Shown here: positions 1-5,028 of the stretch, one piece after another
How the letters are laid out: every line of letters starts with the position of its first letter
Position numbering within the stretch: the first letter of the stretch is position 1
Assembly: GCA_016929795.1 (NCBI GenBank)
Contig: JAFGIA010000466.1
Span: forward strand, 1 to 5,573
Length of the DNA: 5,573 bases
Direction of reading: 5' to 3'
From: Anaerolineae bacterium
Lineage (GTDB): Bacteria; Chloroflexota; Anaerolineae; JAAYZQ01
Made by a program: the position numbers and the translations under genes
Notes under the pieces: generated by a model
Told to the model about the DNA's origin: nothing
Database searches by the model: none
The model's input: the letters and a program-made list of their open reading frames with translations, nothing else

Positions 1-1
1 G

Positions 2-934
2 CGCCGCGACGACGCCGGTCACTTTGCCGGATCGCAGGAAGCGTTCCGCCACTGGGACGAGGACGGCATGGTGGAGGCCGGGTGCGCGACGTGCCACAGC
101 GCCCGGGGCCTGCCCTTCTTCCTCGATCACGAGGTACAGATCGAGCAGCCGTTGTCGAACGGCCTGGCGTGCGAGACGTGCCACAACGACTTGGAAGCCT
201 TCACGACGTTCGAGATCGAGCAGGTTACGTTCCCGAGTGGTGCCCAGGTTACCCTGGAGGACCAGTCGAACCTGTGTCTCACCTGCCACCAGGGCCGCAG
301 CTTTGGCGGCACTGTGGACCGCGCGACAGCAGACCTGCCGGCGGACGAGCCCGCGGAGCTGCGCTTCATCAACATCCACTACTTTGCCGCGGGAGCGACG
401 CTCTTTGGCAACGAAGTGCAGGGTGCCTACCAGTATCCGGACAAGACGTACGTCGGCCGCTTCGAGCACGTCGATCCATACAACACTTGTGTCGAGTGCC
501 ACAACGTGCACGCGCTCACCGTCAATGAAGAGGACTGCACAGTCTGCCACCCTGTGGAAGAGATGACCGAAATCCGCATGGGTGACGTCGACTATGACGG
601 CGACGGCGATACCGAAGAGGGCATCGCCAACGAGATTGCGACCCTGACCGAGGCGCTATACGCAGCCATGCAGGATTATGGCACCAGCACCGAGGGCGTG
701 GGCGCGATCGAGTACAACGCCGCACGCTACCCCTACTTCTTTAACGATGCCGGCGAGTCGTTTGCGTCGTGGACGCCGACGCTCCTCAAGGCCGCGTACA
801 ACTACCAATACGTGCAGAAGGACCCGGGGGCGTTCGCGCACAATGCTGAGTACATCATCCAGGTCCTGTATGATAGCATCGAGTCGCTCGGTGGGGACGT
901 GAGCGGATTCACCCGCCCGGAGGCAGAAGAGTAA
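2..934 (+). CDS. Multihaem cytochrome c, 5'-truncated by window edge
   Basis: The reading frame is open from base 2, so the Met at base 68 is probably internal: the codons before it give a plausible cytochrome sequence (a His-Phe pair, then an acidic stretch just before the first haem site). About 310 residues are visible. Five CXXCH c-type haem sites start at bases 83, 170, 275, 488 and 536 (CATCH, CETCH, CLTCH, CVECH, CTVCH). Further His residues that could be distal ligands include those in NIHYF and RFEHV. After the haem region is an acidic DxDxDGDxD loop (584-619) resembling an EF-hand calcium loop. The C-terminal part has a WTPTLLKAAYNYQ motif and a KDPGAFAHN motif, which I recognise from environmental multihaem cytochromes. 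Its role is presumably exported electron transfer. The signal peptide and any further haems lie outside the window. A terminator follows, so it likely ends an upstream transcription unit. The exact family and partner are unknown. Confidence 0.88.
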   Translation, partial: RRDDAGHFAGSQEAFRHWDEDGMVEAGCATCHSARGLPFFLDHEVQIEQPLSNGLACETCHNDLEAFTTFEIEQVTFPSGAQVTLEDQSNLCLTCHQGRSFGGTVDRATADLPADEPAELRFINIHYFAAGATLFGNEVQGAYQYPDKTYVGRFEHVDPYNTCVECHNVHALTVNEEDCTVCHPVEEMTEIRMGDVDYDGDGDTEEGIANEIATLTEALYAAMQDYGTSTEGVGAIEYNAARYPYFFNDAGESFASWTPTLLKAAYNYQYVQKDPGAFAHNAEYIIQVLYDSIESLGGDVSGFTRPEAEE

Positions 935-948
935 ACGTCGATCCAGCC

Positions 949-976
949 TGCCAGCCGGGATCATTCCCGGCCGGCA
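949..976 (+). other. Hairpin just downstream of the first cytochrome gene
   Basis: Bases 949-960 pair with 965-976 around a TCAT loop, giving 11 pairs with one A.C mismatch (953 against 972). There is no following T-run, so it is not a canonical intrinsic terminator. It may protect the 3' end of the mRNA or assist the stronger hairpin that starts 15 bases later. Confidence 0.5.
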
Positions 977-991
977 ACAGCCGTTAACCGC

Positions 992-1032
992 CGCGCCCGG
1001 CAGGCACCCGTTGTCTGCCGGGCGCGTTGTCT
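992..1032 (+). terminator. Rho-independent terminator after the multihaem cytochrome gene
   Basis: Bases 992-1006 pair with 1012-1026, making 15 pairs with a single G.U and a 5-base loop (1007-1011). The outer 12 pairs are perfect and mostly G:C. The stem is followed directly by TTGTCT (1027-1032), a short T-rich tract. The position, 57 bases after the stop codon at 932-934, fits termination of the upstream unit. The weak T-tract is the only non-ideal element. Confidence 0.7.
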
Positions 1033-1053
1033 ATCCGAGGACAGAGTTGTTCC

Positions 1054-1092
1054 CGGCGGGCTGCTCCCTAGATGCGGCCCGCCGCGCCTTTT
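1054..1092 (+). terminator. Hairpin plus TTTT just upstream of the Rieske ribosome site
   Basis: Bases 1054-1064 pair with 1074-1084 (11 pairs, one G.U, 9-base loop), followed after four bases by TTTT at 1089-1092. It looks like a weak intrinsic terminator. It lies only about seven bases before the Shine-Dalgarno of the Rieske gene, so it could be a second terminator for the upstream unit, an attenuator, or a 5' leader structure that stabilises the mRNA. No convincing -35/-10 pair was seen between the previous terminator and this hairpin. Confidence 0.45.
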
Positions 1093-1098
1093 ACACGT

Positions 1099-1104
1099 GG
1101 GAGG
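1099..1104 (+). promoter_or_regulatory. Ribosome binding site fixing the Rieske start
   Basis: GGGAGG lies six bases before the ATG at 1111. The in-frame ATG at 1072 lies inside the hairpin arm/loop region and has no comparable site, so 1111 is chosen. Confidence 0.8.
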
Positions 1105-1110
1105 CGTGCC

Positions 1111-1590
1111 ATGACTGAACCGGTTCCCGAGACAGGCGGCGAGCACCTGGGGCCTGACGTAAGCCGGCGCGGGCTTTTGAAATACATCCTGTTGAGTTTT
1201 TCCGCATTGGCCACAGCGGCTGGTGTCCTGACCCCGATCATCGCTTATATCTGGCCCCCGGCGAGGGCTGCCGGCGAAGTGGGCGGCCGCGTCTCTGTCG
1301 CCACGACGGACGAGCTGCCCGTGGGGCAGGGCGCGGTCTTTTCTGTACAGAACAAGCCGGTGATCGTGATCAATACAGAGCAGGGAGTGAAAGCGCTGTC
1401 TGCCGTGTGCACTCACCTCGGCTGCATCGTCTTCTGGAATCCGGATAGGCAGGTGATCGCCTGCCCCTGCCACGAGGCCTACTTTAGTATCAACGGCGCC
1501 GTCATCTCCGGCCCGCCACCCGCACCGCTGGCTGTCTACCGCGTGCAGGTTGAGGGCGACGAGATTATTGTAGAAGGAGCCGAGTCGTGA
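1111..1590 (+). CDS. petC: Rieske [2Fe-2S] protein of a cytochrome bc/b6f-type complex
   Basis: This 159-residue protein should carry the high-potential branch of quinol oxidation: its [2Fe-2S] cluster takes one electron from quinol at the Qo site and passes it to a c cytochrome on the outer face. A twin-arginine motif (SRRGLLK, residues 18-24) precedes one hydrophobic helix (about 25-48), which by family precedent remains as the membrane anchor. The cluster boxes are CTHLGC (100-105) and CPCH (118-121), with Cys100/His102 and Cys118/His121 as ligands and Cys105/Cys120 able to form the usual disulfide. A GPPPAPL proline loop follows (134-140). The second box continues CPCHEAYF rather than the common CPCHGSxY, so the Ser and Tyr that hydrogen-bond the cluster are replaced by Ala123 and Phe125. 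By family knowledge this predicts a lowered redox potential, as expected with menaquinol. The gene starts a tight block and its stop overlaps the next start. The name qcrA would be equally defensible. Confidence 0.95.
   Translation: MTEPVPETGGEHLGPDVSRRGLLKYILLSFSALATAAGVLTPIIAYIWPPARAAGEVGGRVSVATTDELPVGQGAVFSVQNKPVIVINTEQGVKALSAVCTHLGCIVFWNPDRQVIACPCHEAYFSINGAVISGPPPAPLAVYRVQVEGDEIIVEGAES
1573..1579 (+). promoter_or_regulatory. Ribosome binding site for the cytochrome b gene, inside the Rieske gene
   Basis: GAAGGAG lies within the last codons of the Rieske gene. It is 10 bases before the ATG at 1590 and 7 bases before an in-frame GTG at 1587. Both starts overlap the Rieske stop TGA (1588-1590), so translation is probably coupled. 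The spacing alone does not decide between them. Confidence 0.7.
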
Positions 1591-2267
1591 TGGAGACAAC
1601 TAGAGAAAGAAGCTGGTCGACGCGGGTGGGAGACTGGTTCGACGAGCGCTTTAACGTGCGCGGCCCACTGGAAACTTTTCTGAAAAAGCCGGTGCCCAAG
1701 CACGCCATCCGCTGGTACTTTTGCCTGGGTGGTCTGACGTTTACCCTGTTCATCATCCAGGGGGTAACCGGGATTCTCCTCTCCCTCTACTACAAGCCAA
1801 CGCCGGAAGAAGCGTACGACAGCATCCTGTTCATCATGAACAACGTGCGATTTGGCTGGCTGATGCGCAGCATCCACTCCTGGTCCGCCACGCTCATGAT
1901 CGCCATGTGCGTGGCACACATGCTGCGCGTGTACATCACCGGCTCGTTCAAAAAACCACGCGAACTGAACTGGGTTGCCGGCGTCATCCTCCTGCTTCTC
2001 ACGCTCGCATTTGGCTTTACCGGCTACCTGCTGCCATGGGACCAGAAAGCTCTGTGGGGCTCCACTGTGGGCAGCGAGATTTTGGGCGTGGTACCCTGGA
2101 TCGGCGACGCGCTGCTCGGCTTGCTGCGCGGCGGCCCCGACATCACCGGCCTCACCATCACCCGATTCTATGGCATCCACATGCTCGTCCTGCCGGTGCT
2201 GACGTTCATATTCCTGGCGATCCACTTTATCATCATCCGCCGCCAGGGCATTTCGGGTCCGCTGTAG
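1590..2267 (+). CDS. petB: Cytochrome b6-like (N-terminal cytochrome b) subunit
   Basis: This 225-residue integral membrane protein is the dihaem b core of a quinol:cytochrome oxidoreductase. Four hydrophobic helices are visible (about 42-66, 93-116, 128-148, 194-216). Haem ligands are His96 and His110 in the second helix and His197 and His212 in the fourth. The 14- and 15-residue spacings match cytochrome b6; bc1-type cytochromes b have 14 in both. Cys45, in WYFCLGG, is 51 residues before His96, the same offset as Cys35 to His86 in chloroplast b6, so a covalently attached extra haem (c_n/c_i) is predicted. The motif GYLLPWDQKALW (145-156) is typical of the Qo/cd region. The protein ends after helix four, so the gene is split in the b6/subunit IV manner. 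The start is the ATG at 1590, which overlaps the Rieske stop by one base; a GTG at 1587 would add one residue. Confidence 0.95.
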   Translation: METTRERSWSTRVGDWFDERFNVRGPLETFLKKPVPKHAIRWYFCLGGLTFTLFIIQGVTGILLSLYYKPTPEEAYDSILFIMNNVRFGWLMRSIHSWSATLMIAMCVAHMLRVYITGSFKKPRELNWVAGVILLLLTLAFGFTGYLLPWDQKALWGSTVGSEILGVVPWIGDALLGLLRGGPDITGLTITRFYGIHMLVLPVLTFIFLAIHFIIIRRQGISGPL

Positions 2268-2293
2268 GCCACCGTGTTGAAAGCAGCGACGCG

Positions 2294-2301
2294 AAAGGAG
2301 G
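2294..2301 (+). promoter_or_regulatory. Ribosome binding site fixing the subunit IV start
   Basis: AAAGGAGG lies eight bases before the ATG at 2310. An in-frame GTG at 2274 would put this site inside the coding region and has no site of its own. Confidence 0.85.
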
Positions 2302-2309
2302 CAAAACCC

Positions 2310-2762
2310 ATGACCGACACCACTCGCACCAGTGTAGTTCCCTACCAGCACCCGGAGTACCGGGAGGAGGACACGATCCCCTTCTTTCCGAATTACGTGA
2401 TCCTCGAGGTGATCACCAGCTACATTCTGCTCGCCGCGATCATCGTCCTCGCCTCAGTTCTCCCTGCCGGCCTCGAGGAGCCGGCGGATCCGTTCAGCAC
2501 TCCCGAGCACATCAAGCCCGAGTGGTACTTTCTCTGGATCTACCAGTTTGTCAAGGTGCCGCCGCTGATCCTGGGGCCGGGCGTGCTCGCCGGGCTACTA
2601 GGTATTGCCATCCCCGCCATCGGCATTGTGCTCCTGATCATCCTTCCCTTCCTCGACCGCAAGCCGGTGCGCCACCCGCGCAACCGGAAGCTGGCAATGG
2701 TGATCCTGGCCCTGATCCTGCTTGGCTTTGTGGCACTGTCGATCTGGGGCCGGTACAGCTAG
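2310..2762 (+). CDS. petD: Cytochrome b6f subunit IV-like (C-terminal cytochrome b) subunit
   Basis: This 150-residue membrane protein corresponds to the C-terminal half of cytochrome b and completes the Qo pocket with the preceding subunit. The signature is KPEWYFLWIYQ (69-79): the PEWY tetrapeptide (70-73) holds the Glu implicated in proton release from quinol. Three hydrophobic helices are visible (about 29-51, 86-112, 128-146), as in b6f subunit IV. FPNY before helix one and FLDRKP (114-119) after helix two are also family-typical. No CXXCH is present, so this is not the Bacillus-type fusion of subunit IV with a c domain. A 42-base gap separates it from the b6-like gene, and its stop lies 13 bases before the next ATG. 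Confidence 0.93.
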   Translation: MTDTTRTSVVPYQHPEYREEDTIPFFPNYVILEVITSYILLAAIIVLASVLPAGLEEPADPFSTPEHIKPEWYFLWIYQFVKVPPLILGPGVLAGLLGIAIPAIGIVLLIILPFLDRKPVRHPRNRKLAMVILALILLGFVALSIWGRYS

Positions 2763-2769
2763 GGAGGAG
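2762..2769 (+). promoter_or_regulatory. Ribosome binding site fixing the 13-haem cytochrome start
   Basis: GGGAGGAG begins at the last base of the subunit IV stop codon and lies six bases before the ATG at 2776. The frame is open further upstream to a GTG at 2722, but that lies inside subunit IV and would spoil the signal peptide. Confidence 0.85.
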
Positions 2770-2775
2770 AAAACT

Positions 2776-4455
2776 ATGCGTTTGCACCGTTTGATTCCAA
2801 TTGTCGCCCTGAGCGTTATCCTCCTCTCGTGGCTGGTGGTGGCACGCCCCGTCGGTTCGCAGGAGATTCCAATTGTGCCACACGCCACCGAAGAGCTGGA
2901 AGACTGCCTGGCTTGCCACGATGCAGACCAGATGGCACCGTTCCCAGAGGATCACGTGGGGCGTGAGAACGAGAGCTGCACGATGTGCCACGAGGTGCAG
3001 CCCGACGCCGTGCCACCCGTGCCCCACGAGCTGGAAGGGCGCGAAGACTGCCTGGCATGTCACGGGCCGGATGGCGTGATCCCGTTCCCCGACAGCCACA
3101 TCGGCCTCGACAACGAGAGATGCCTGTTCTGCCACCCTGTGGGCGTCGACGTGCCCGAGCCAGACCAACCTGAAGCGACGGCCGAGCCAACGGCCACGCT
3201 GCCCCCTGCCATCGAAGCGCTGCCGACGCCCATCCAGGAGCCGGAGATGTTTGGTGAGAACACGTGCATCACGTGTCACCTGGAGCTGGGCGGGAAGCAC
3301 GCCGAGATCACCCAGAACTGGTCGCAGAGCATCCACGCCGAGCGCGGCGTCGGTTGCGTGAGCTGCCACGGCGGAGACCCGACCGCCGAGGATGCCGAAG
3401 AGTCGATGTCTCCGGCGCACGGCTTTCTCGGGCCACTGCCAAAAGAGCGCATCCCCGGCCTGTGCGCCTCCTGCCACAGCCGCCCGGAGCTGATGCGGCA
3501 GTTCGACCTGCCCACCGATCAATTTGATCAATACTGGACAAGTCAACACGGCAGGGCACTGCTCGAAGGTGACGAGAACGTGGCCACCTGCTTTGACTGT
3601 CACGACGGGCACAACACCCTGCCCACGGATGATCCCGCCTCGCTCGTCTACCCGCTCAACGAGCCGATCATGTGTGCAGGCTGCCACTCGAACGAAGTGC
3701 TGATGGCGCCCTACGACATCCCCACCAACCAGTACGACCTGTACGTCGACAGCGTCCACGGCGTGGCGCTGCTCGACGAGCAGGACATGCGCGCCCCCGT
3801 GTGCTCGACGTGCCACGGCACGCACGGCGCGGCCCCTCCCGGCTTTCAGGAGGTGGCGAACGTGTGCGGTCAGTGCCACGGTGCGACAGAGGACTATTAC
3901 CTGCAGGGTGGTCACCGCATGGGCATGACCGTCGAGGCGCTGCCGCGATGCGTCACCTGCCACGGGCGCTACGACGTGCCGCCGGCGACCATCGACCTGT
4001 TTGTAGGTACCGAGGACCGCCACTGCGGCATGTGCCACCCGCCGGGAAGCGAGCGGGCCGACGAGGTGGAAGCGATGTACAAGGCGCTGCTTGCCGCGAG
4101 AGAGGCATACGAGGAGGCGGCCCTGACGATTGAGGCGGCGAGCGCGCGGCGGCTAATCATGGCCGAGCAGGAAGAGGTGCTGCAGCAGGGACTCACCCCG
4201 CTGATCGAAGCGCGCGCGATCGTGCACACTGTGGACGTGGAACTGGTGCAAGAGAGTGCTGCGGAGTCGATTGAACTCAGCGAACAGGCGCTGGCCAGTG
4301 CCAACACCGCGCTGGAAGACCTGGAGACTCGGTGGGTCGGCATGGTCGTCGCGCTGGTGGTGATCCTGGTTACCATCGTCGCGCTTGTCCTGATCAAGCG
4401 CGAGCTCGACAGGGACCTGGAAGCGCGCCGGGCACGCAATCGGACCGGGGCGTGA
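2776..4455 (+). CDS. Membrane-anchored 13-haem cytochrome c, last gene of the bc-type block
   Basis: The 559-residue product has 13 CXXCH sites, at Cys44, 68, 92, 116, 164, 194, 230, 272, 300, 343, 364, 392 and 417. Residues 1-28 look like a Sec signal peptide (MRLHR, then a hydrophobic core). Domains in order: two copies of a 48-residue dihaem unit (34-81, 82-129); a Pro/Glu/Ala-rich linker (about 127-158); a nine-haem region (164-421) with its own repeat containing SxHGxALL; a helical, probably coiled-coil segment (about 426-518); and a C-terminal membrane helix (about 521-540) ending in a Lys/Arg-rich cytoplasmic tail. It would therefore sit on the outer face, anchored at the C terminus. 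Extra His residues (187, 215, 258, 328, 380) could be distal ligands. Its place in the block suggests that it replaces or accompanies cytochrome f/c1 as redox partner of the Rieske protein; this is inference. I cannot assign it to a named enzyme family, and a catalytic reductase role is not excluded. Confidence 0.92.
   Translation: MRLHRLIPIVALSVILLSWLVVARPVGSQEIPIVPHATEELEDCLACHDADQMAPFPEDHVGRENESCTMCHEVQPDAVPPVPHELEGREDCLACHGPDGVIPFPDSHIGLDNERCLFCHPVGVDVPEPDQPEATAEPTATLPPAIEALPTPIQEPEMFGENTCITCHLELGGKHAEITQNWSQSIHAERGVGCVSCHGGDPTAEDAEESMSPAHGFLGPLPKERIPGLCASCHSRPELMRQFDLPTDQFDQYWTSQHGRALLEGDENVATCFDCHDGHNTLPTDDPASLVYPLNEPIMCAGCHSNEVLMAPYDIPTNQYDLYVDSVHGVALLDEQDMRAPVCSTCHGTHGAAPPGFQEVANVCGQCHGATEDYYLQGGHRMGMTVEALPRCVTCHGRYDVPPATIDLFVGTEDRHCGMCHPPGSERADEVEAMYKALLAAREAYEEAALTIEAASARRLIMAEQEEVLQQGLTPLIEARAIVHTVDVELVQESAAESIELSEQALASANTALEDLETRWVGMVVALVVILVTIVALVLIKRELDRDLEARRARNRTGA
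2875..3162 (+). repeat. Tandem 48-residue dihaem duplication inside the 13-haem gene
   Basis: Residues 34-81 and 82-129 align without any gap at a period of exactly 48 codons (144 bases). Both contain VPH, EDCLACH, PFPxxHxGxxNExC and a second CXXCH. At DNA level GAAGACTGCCTGGC is identical at 2899 and 3043. The lack of gaps points to a fairly recent or strongly constrained duplication. Confidence 0.9.
3463..3840 (+). repeat. Second internal repeat, about 70 residues, in the 13-haem gene
   Basis: Residues from Cys230 and from Cys300 share the order CAxCHS, then LM, a D(L/I)PT(D/N)Q stretch, Y, SxHGxALL, then a second CXXCH followed by GH or THG. The period is 70-71 residues. It is more diverged than the N-terminal repeat. 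The conserved His258 and His328 are candidate distal haem ligands. Confidence 0.75.
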
Positions 4456-4481
4456 TGGCTACTGACGGCCGCGGGGCCAAC

Positions 4482-4510
4482 TTGACGCTCGTGGGAAGCG
4501 GTGATATACT
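4482..4510 (+). promoter_or_regulatory. Sigma70-type promoter with extended -10
   Basis: A -35 box TTGACG (4482-4487) is separated by exactly 17 bases from a -10 box TATACT (4505-4510). The -10 is preceded by TGA (4502-4504), matching the TGn extended -10. Each box differs from consensus at one position. The predicted start of transcription is near 4516-4518, leaving a leader of about 170 bases before the monohaem cytochrome gene. It should drive that gene and the hydrogenase gene independently of the bc-type block. Confidence 0.75.
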
Positions 4511-4676
4511 GATGGCGATTCAATGGCGTTTCACCACTTCCCTGCACTGCCGCACTGGCTCCCGCTGGCATAACATGACATATCGTGGTTTGACTGGAGG
4601 AGATGAAAGGAGGGTACCCCACGGTCCCATGATCACACCGACGAGAAATCGTACATGGTCTTTTGTCGCCATGCCC

Positions 4677-4683
4677 AAGGAGG
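4677..4683 (+). promoter_or_regulatory. Ribosome binding site fixing the monohaem cytochrome start
   Basis: AAGGAGG lies seven bases before the ATG at 4691. An in-frame ATG at 4655 would place this site inside the gene and add non-hydrophobic residues ahead of the lipoprotein signal. Confidence 0.85.
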
Positions 4684-4690
4684 GTCGCCT

Positions 4691-4987
4691 ATGATTGGAC
4701 ATTCGTTTTCCTCGGTCCGGTGGCTCTGTGCCCTGATCCTCGTCGCGCTCCTGGTCCTGTTCGTGGTCGCCGCATGCGGCACACAGTCAGGAGAGGAACT
4801 GGTCGAGGAAAAGTGCACGCGATGCCACACCCTGACGATTATCGGAGTGTCATCCAAGACGGCGCACGAGTGGTTCAACACTGTGTATCGCATGAAAAAT
4901 TTGGGAGCTGAGGTCAGCGATGACGAGGTCGACGTCATGGTCGAGTATCTCGCGACGCACTTTGGCCCCGCAGCGGCTGTACCGTGA
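4691..4987 (+). CDS. Small monohaem cytochrome c lipoprotein
   Basis: The product is 98 residues. A hydrophobic signal segment (about 11-28) ends in a VAAC lipobox, with Cys29 as the predicted lipidated residue, so the mature protein would be tethered to the outer face of the membrane. One c-type haem site, CTRCH (42-46), follows. His46 would be the proximal ligand and Met68, in the VYRMKNLG stretch, the likely distal ligand. The EW...V..M...G...SDDE...M..YL pattern is that of small class I cytochrome c domains. The gene lies 41 bases before the hydrogenase small subunit gene and shares its promoter. A natural role (inference) is a one-electron carrier between the hydrogenase and the multihaem or bc-type proteins. 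I do not recognise a specific gene name. Confidence 0.88.
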   Translation: MIGHSFSSVRWLCALILVALLVLFVVAACGTQSGEELVEEKCTRCHTLTIIGVSSKTAHEWFNTVYRMKNLGAEVSDDEVDVMVEYLATHFGPAAAVP

Positions 4988-5012
4988 GCCACACGCTGCC
5001 AGAGTACGAGAA

Positions 5013-5019
5013 AGGGAGG
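5013..5019 (+). promoter_or_regulatory. Ribosome binding site for the hydrogenase small subunit
   Basis: AGGGAGG, within the purine run 5011-5020, lies nine bases before the ATG at 5029. It supports that start, which leaves a complete twin-arginine signal. Confidence 0.8.
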
Positions 5020-5028
5020 GTTTGACGT

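Larger units (their letters stand above)
4456..4690 (+). other. Intergenic region: promoter plus long leader
   Basis: This 235-base gap holds no confident gene. It has a strong promoter in its first quarter and then about 170 bases of leader rich in purine AGGAGG-like runs (4596-4600, 4606-4614, 4677-4684). A short frame from an ATG at 4629, which would encode 21 residues, ends at 4694 and overlaps the next start as ATGA. A hairpin of six pairs including one G.U (4654-4659 with 4668-4673) sits just before the ribosome site. No clear terminator for the 13-haem gene was found; GGCC at 4467 and 4475 can make only a four-pair stem. Confidence 0.6.

Noticed and set aside
1536..2351. Minus-strand open frame opposite the Rieske and cytochrome b genes
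   Set aside because: The plus strand carries unmistakable membrane helices and haem ligands; the minus product is a His/Gln-rich shadow with no motif.
2793..2876. 12-base direct repeat GATTCCAATTGT at 2793 and 2865
   Set aside because: Both copies encode Ile-Pro-Ile-Val in the signal peptide region in the same frame, 24 codons apart. No flanking similarity was seen, so chance or local slippage is enough.
2638..4038. Long open frame on the minus strand opposite the 13-haem cytochrome gene (466 codons)
   Set aside because: It lies opposite a gene with 13 intact CXXCH sites, a signal peptide and a good ribosome site. Its product is His/Arg/Val-rich without recognisable motifs, as expected for an antisense shadow in GC-rich DNA.
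4467..4478. GGCC-GCGG-GGCC as a terminator after the 13-haem gene
   Set aside because: Only four pairs can form and no T-run follows.
4512..4694. 60-codon open frame through the intergenic region, ending over the monohaem start
   Set aside because: Its first ATG precedes the predicted transcription start and has no ribosome site, and its product has no recognisable features. Only the short 3' part is kept as a possible upstream frame in the findings.
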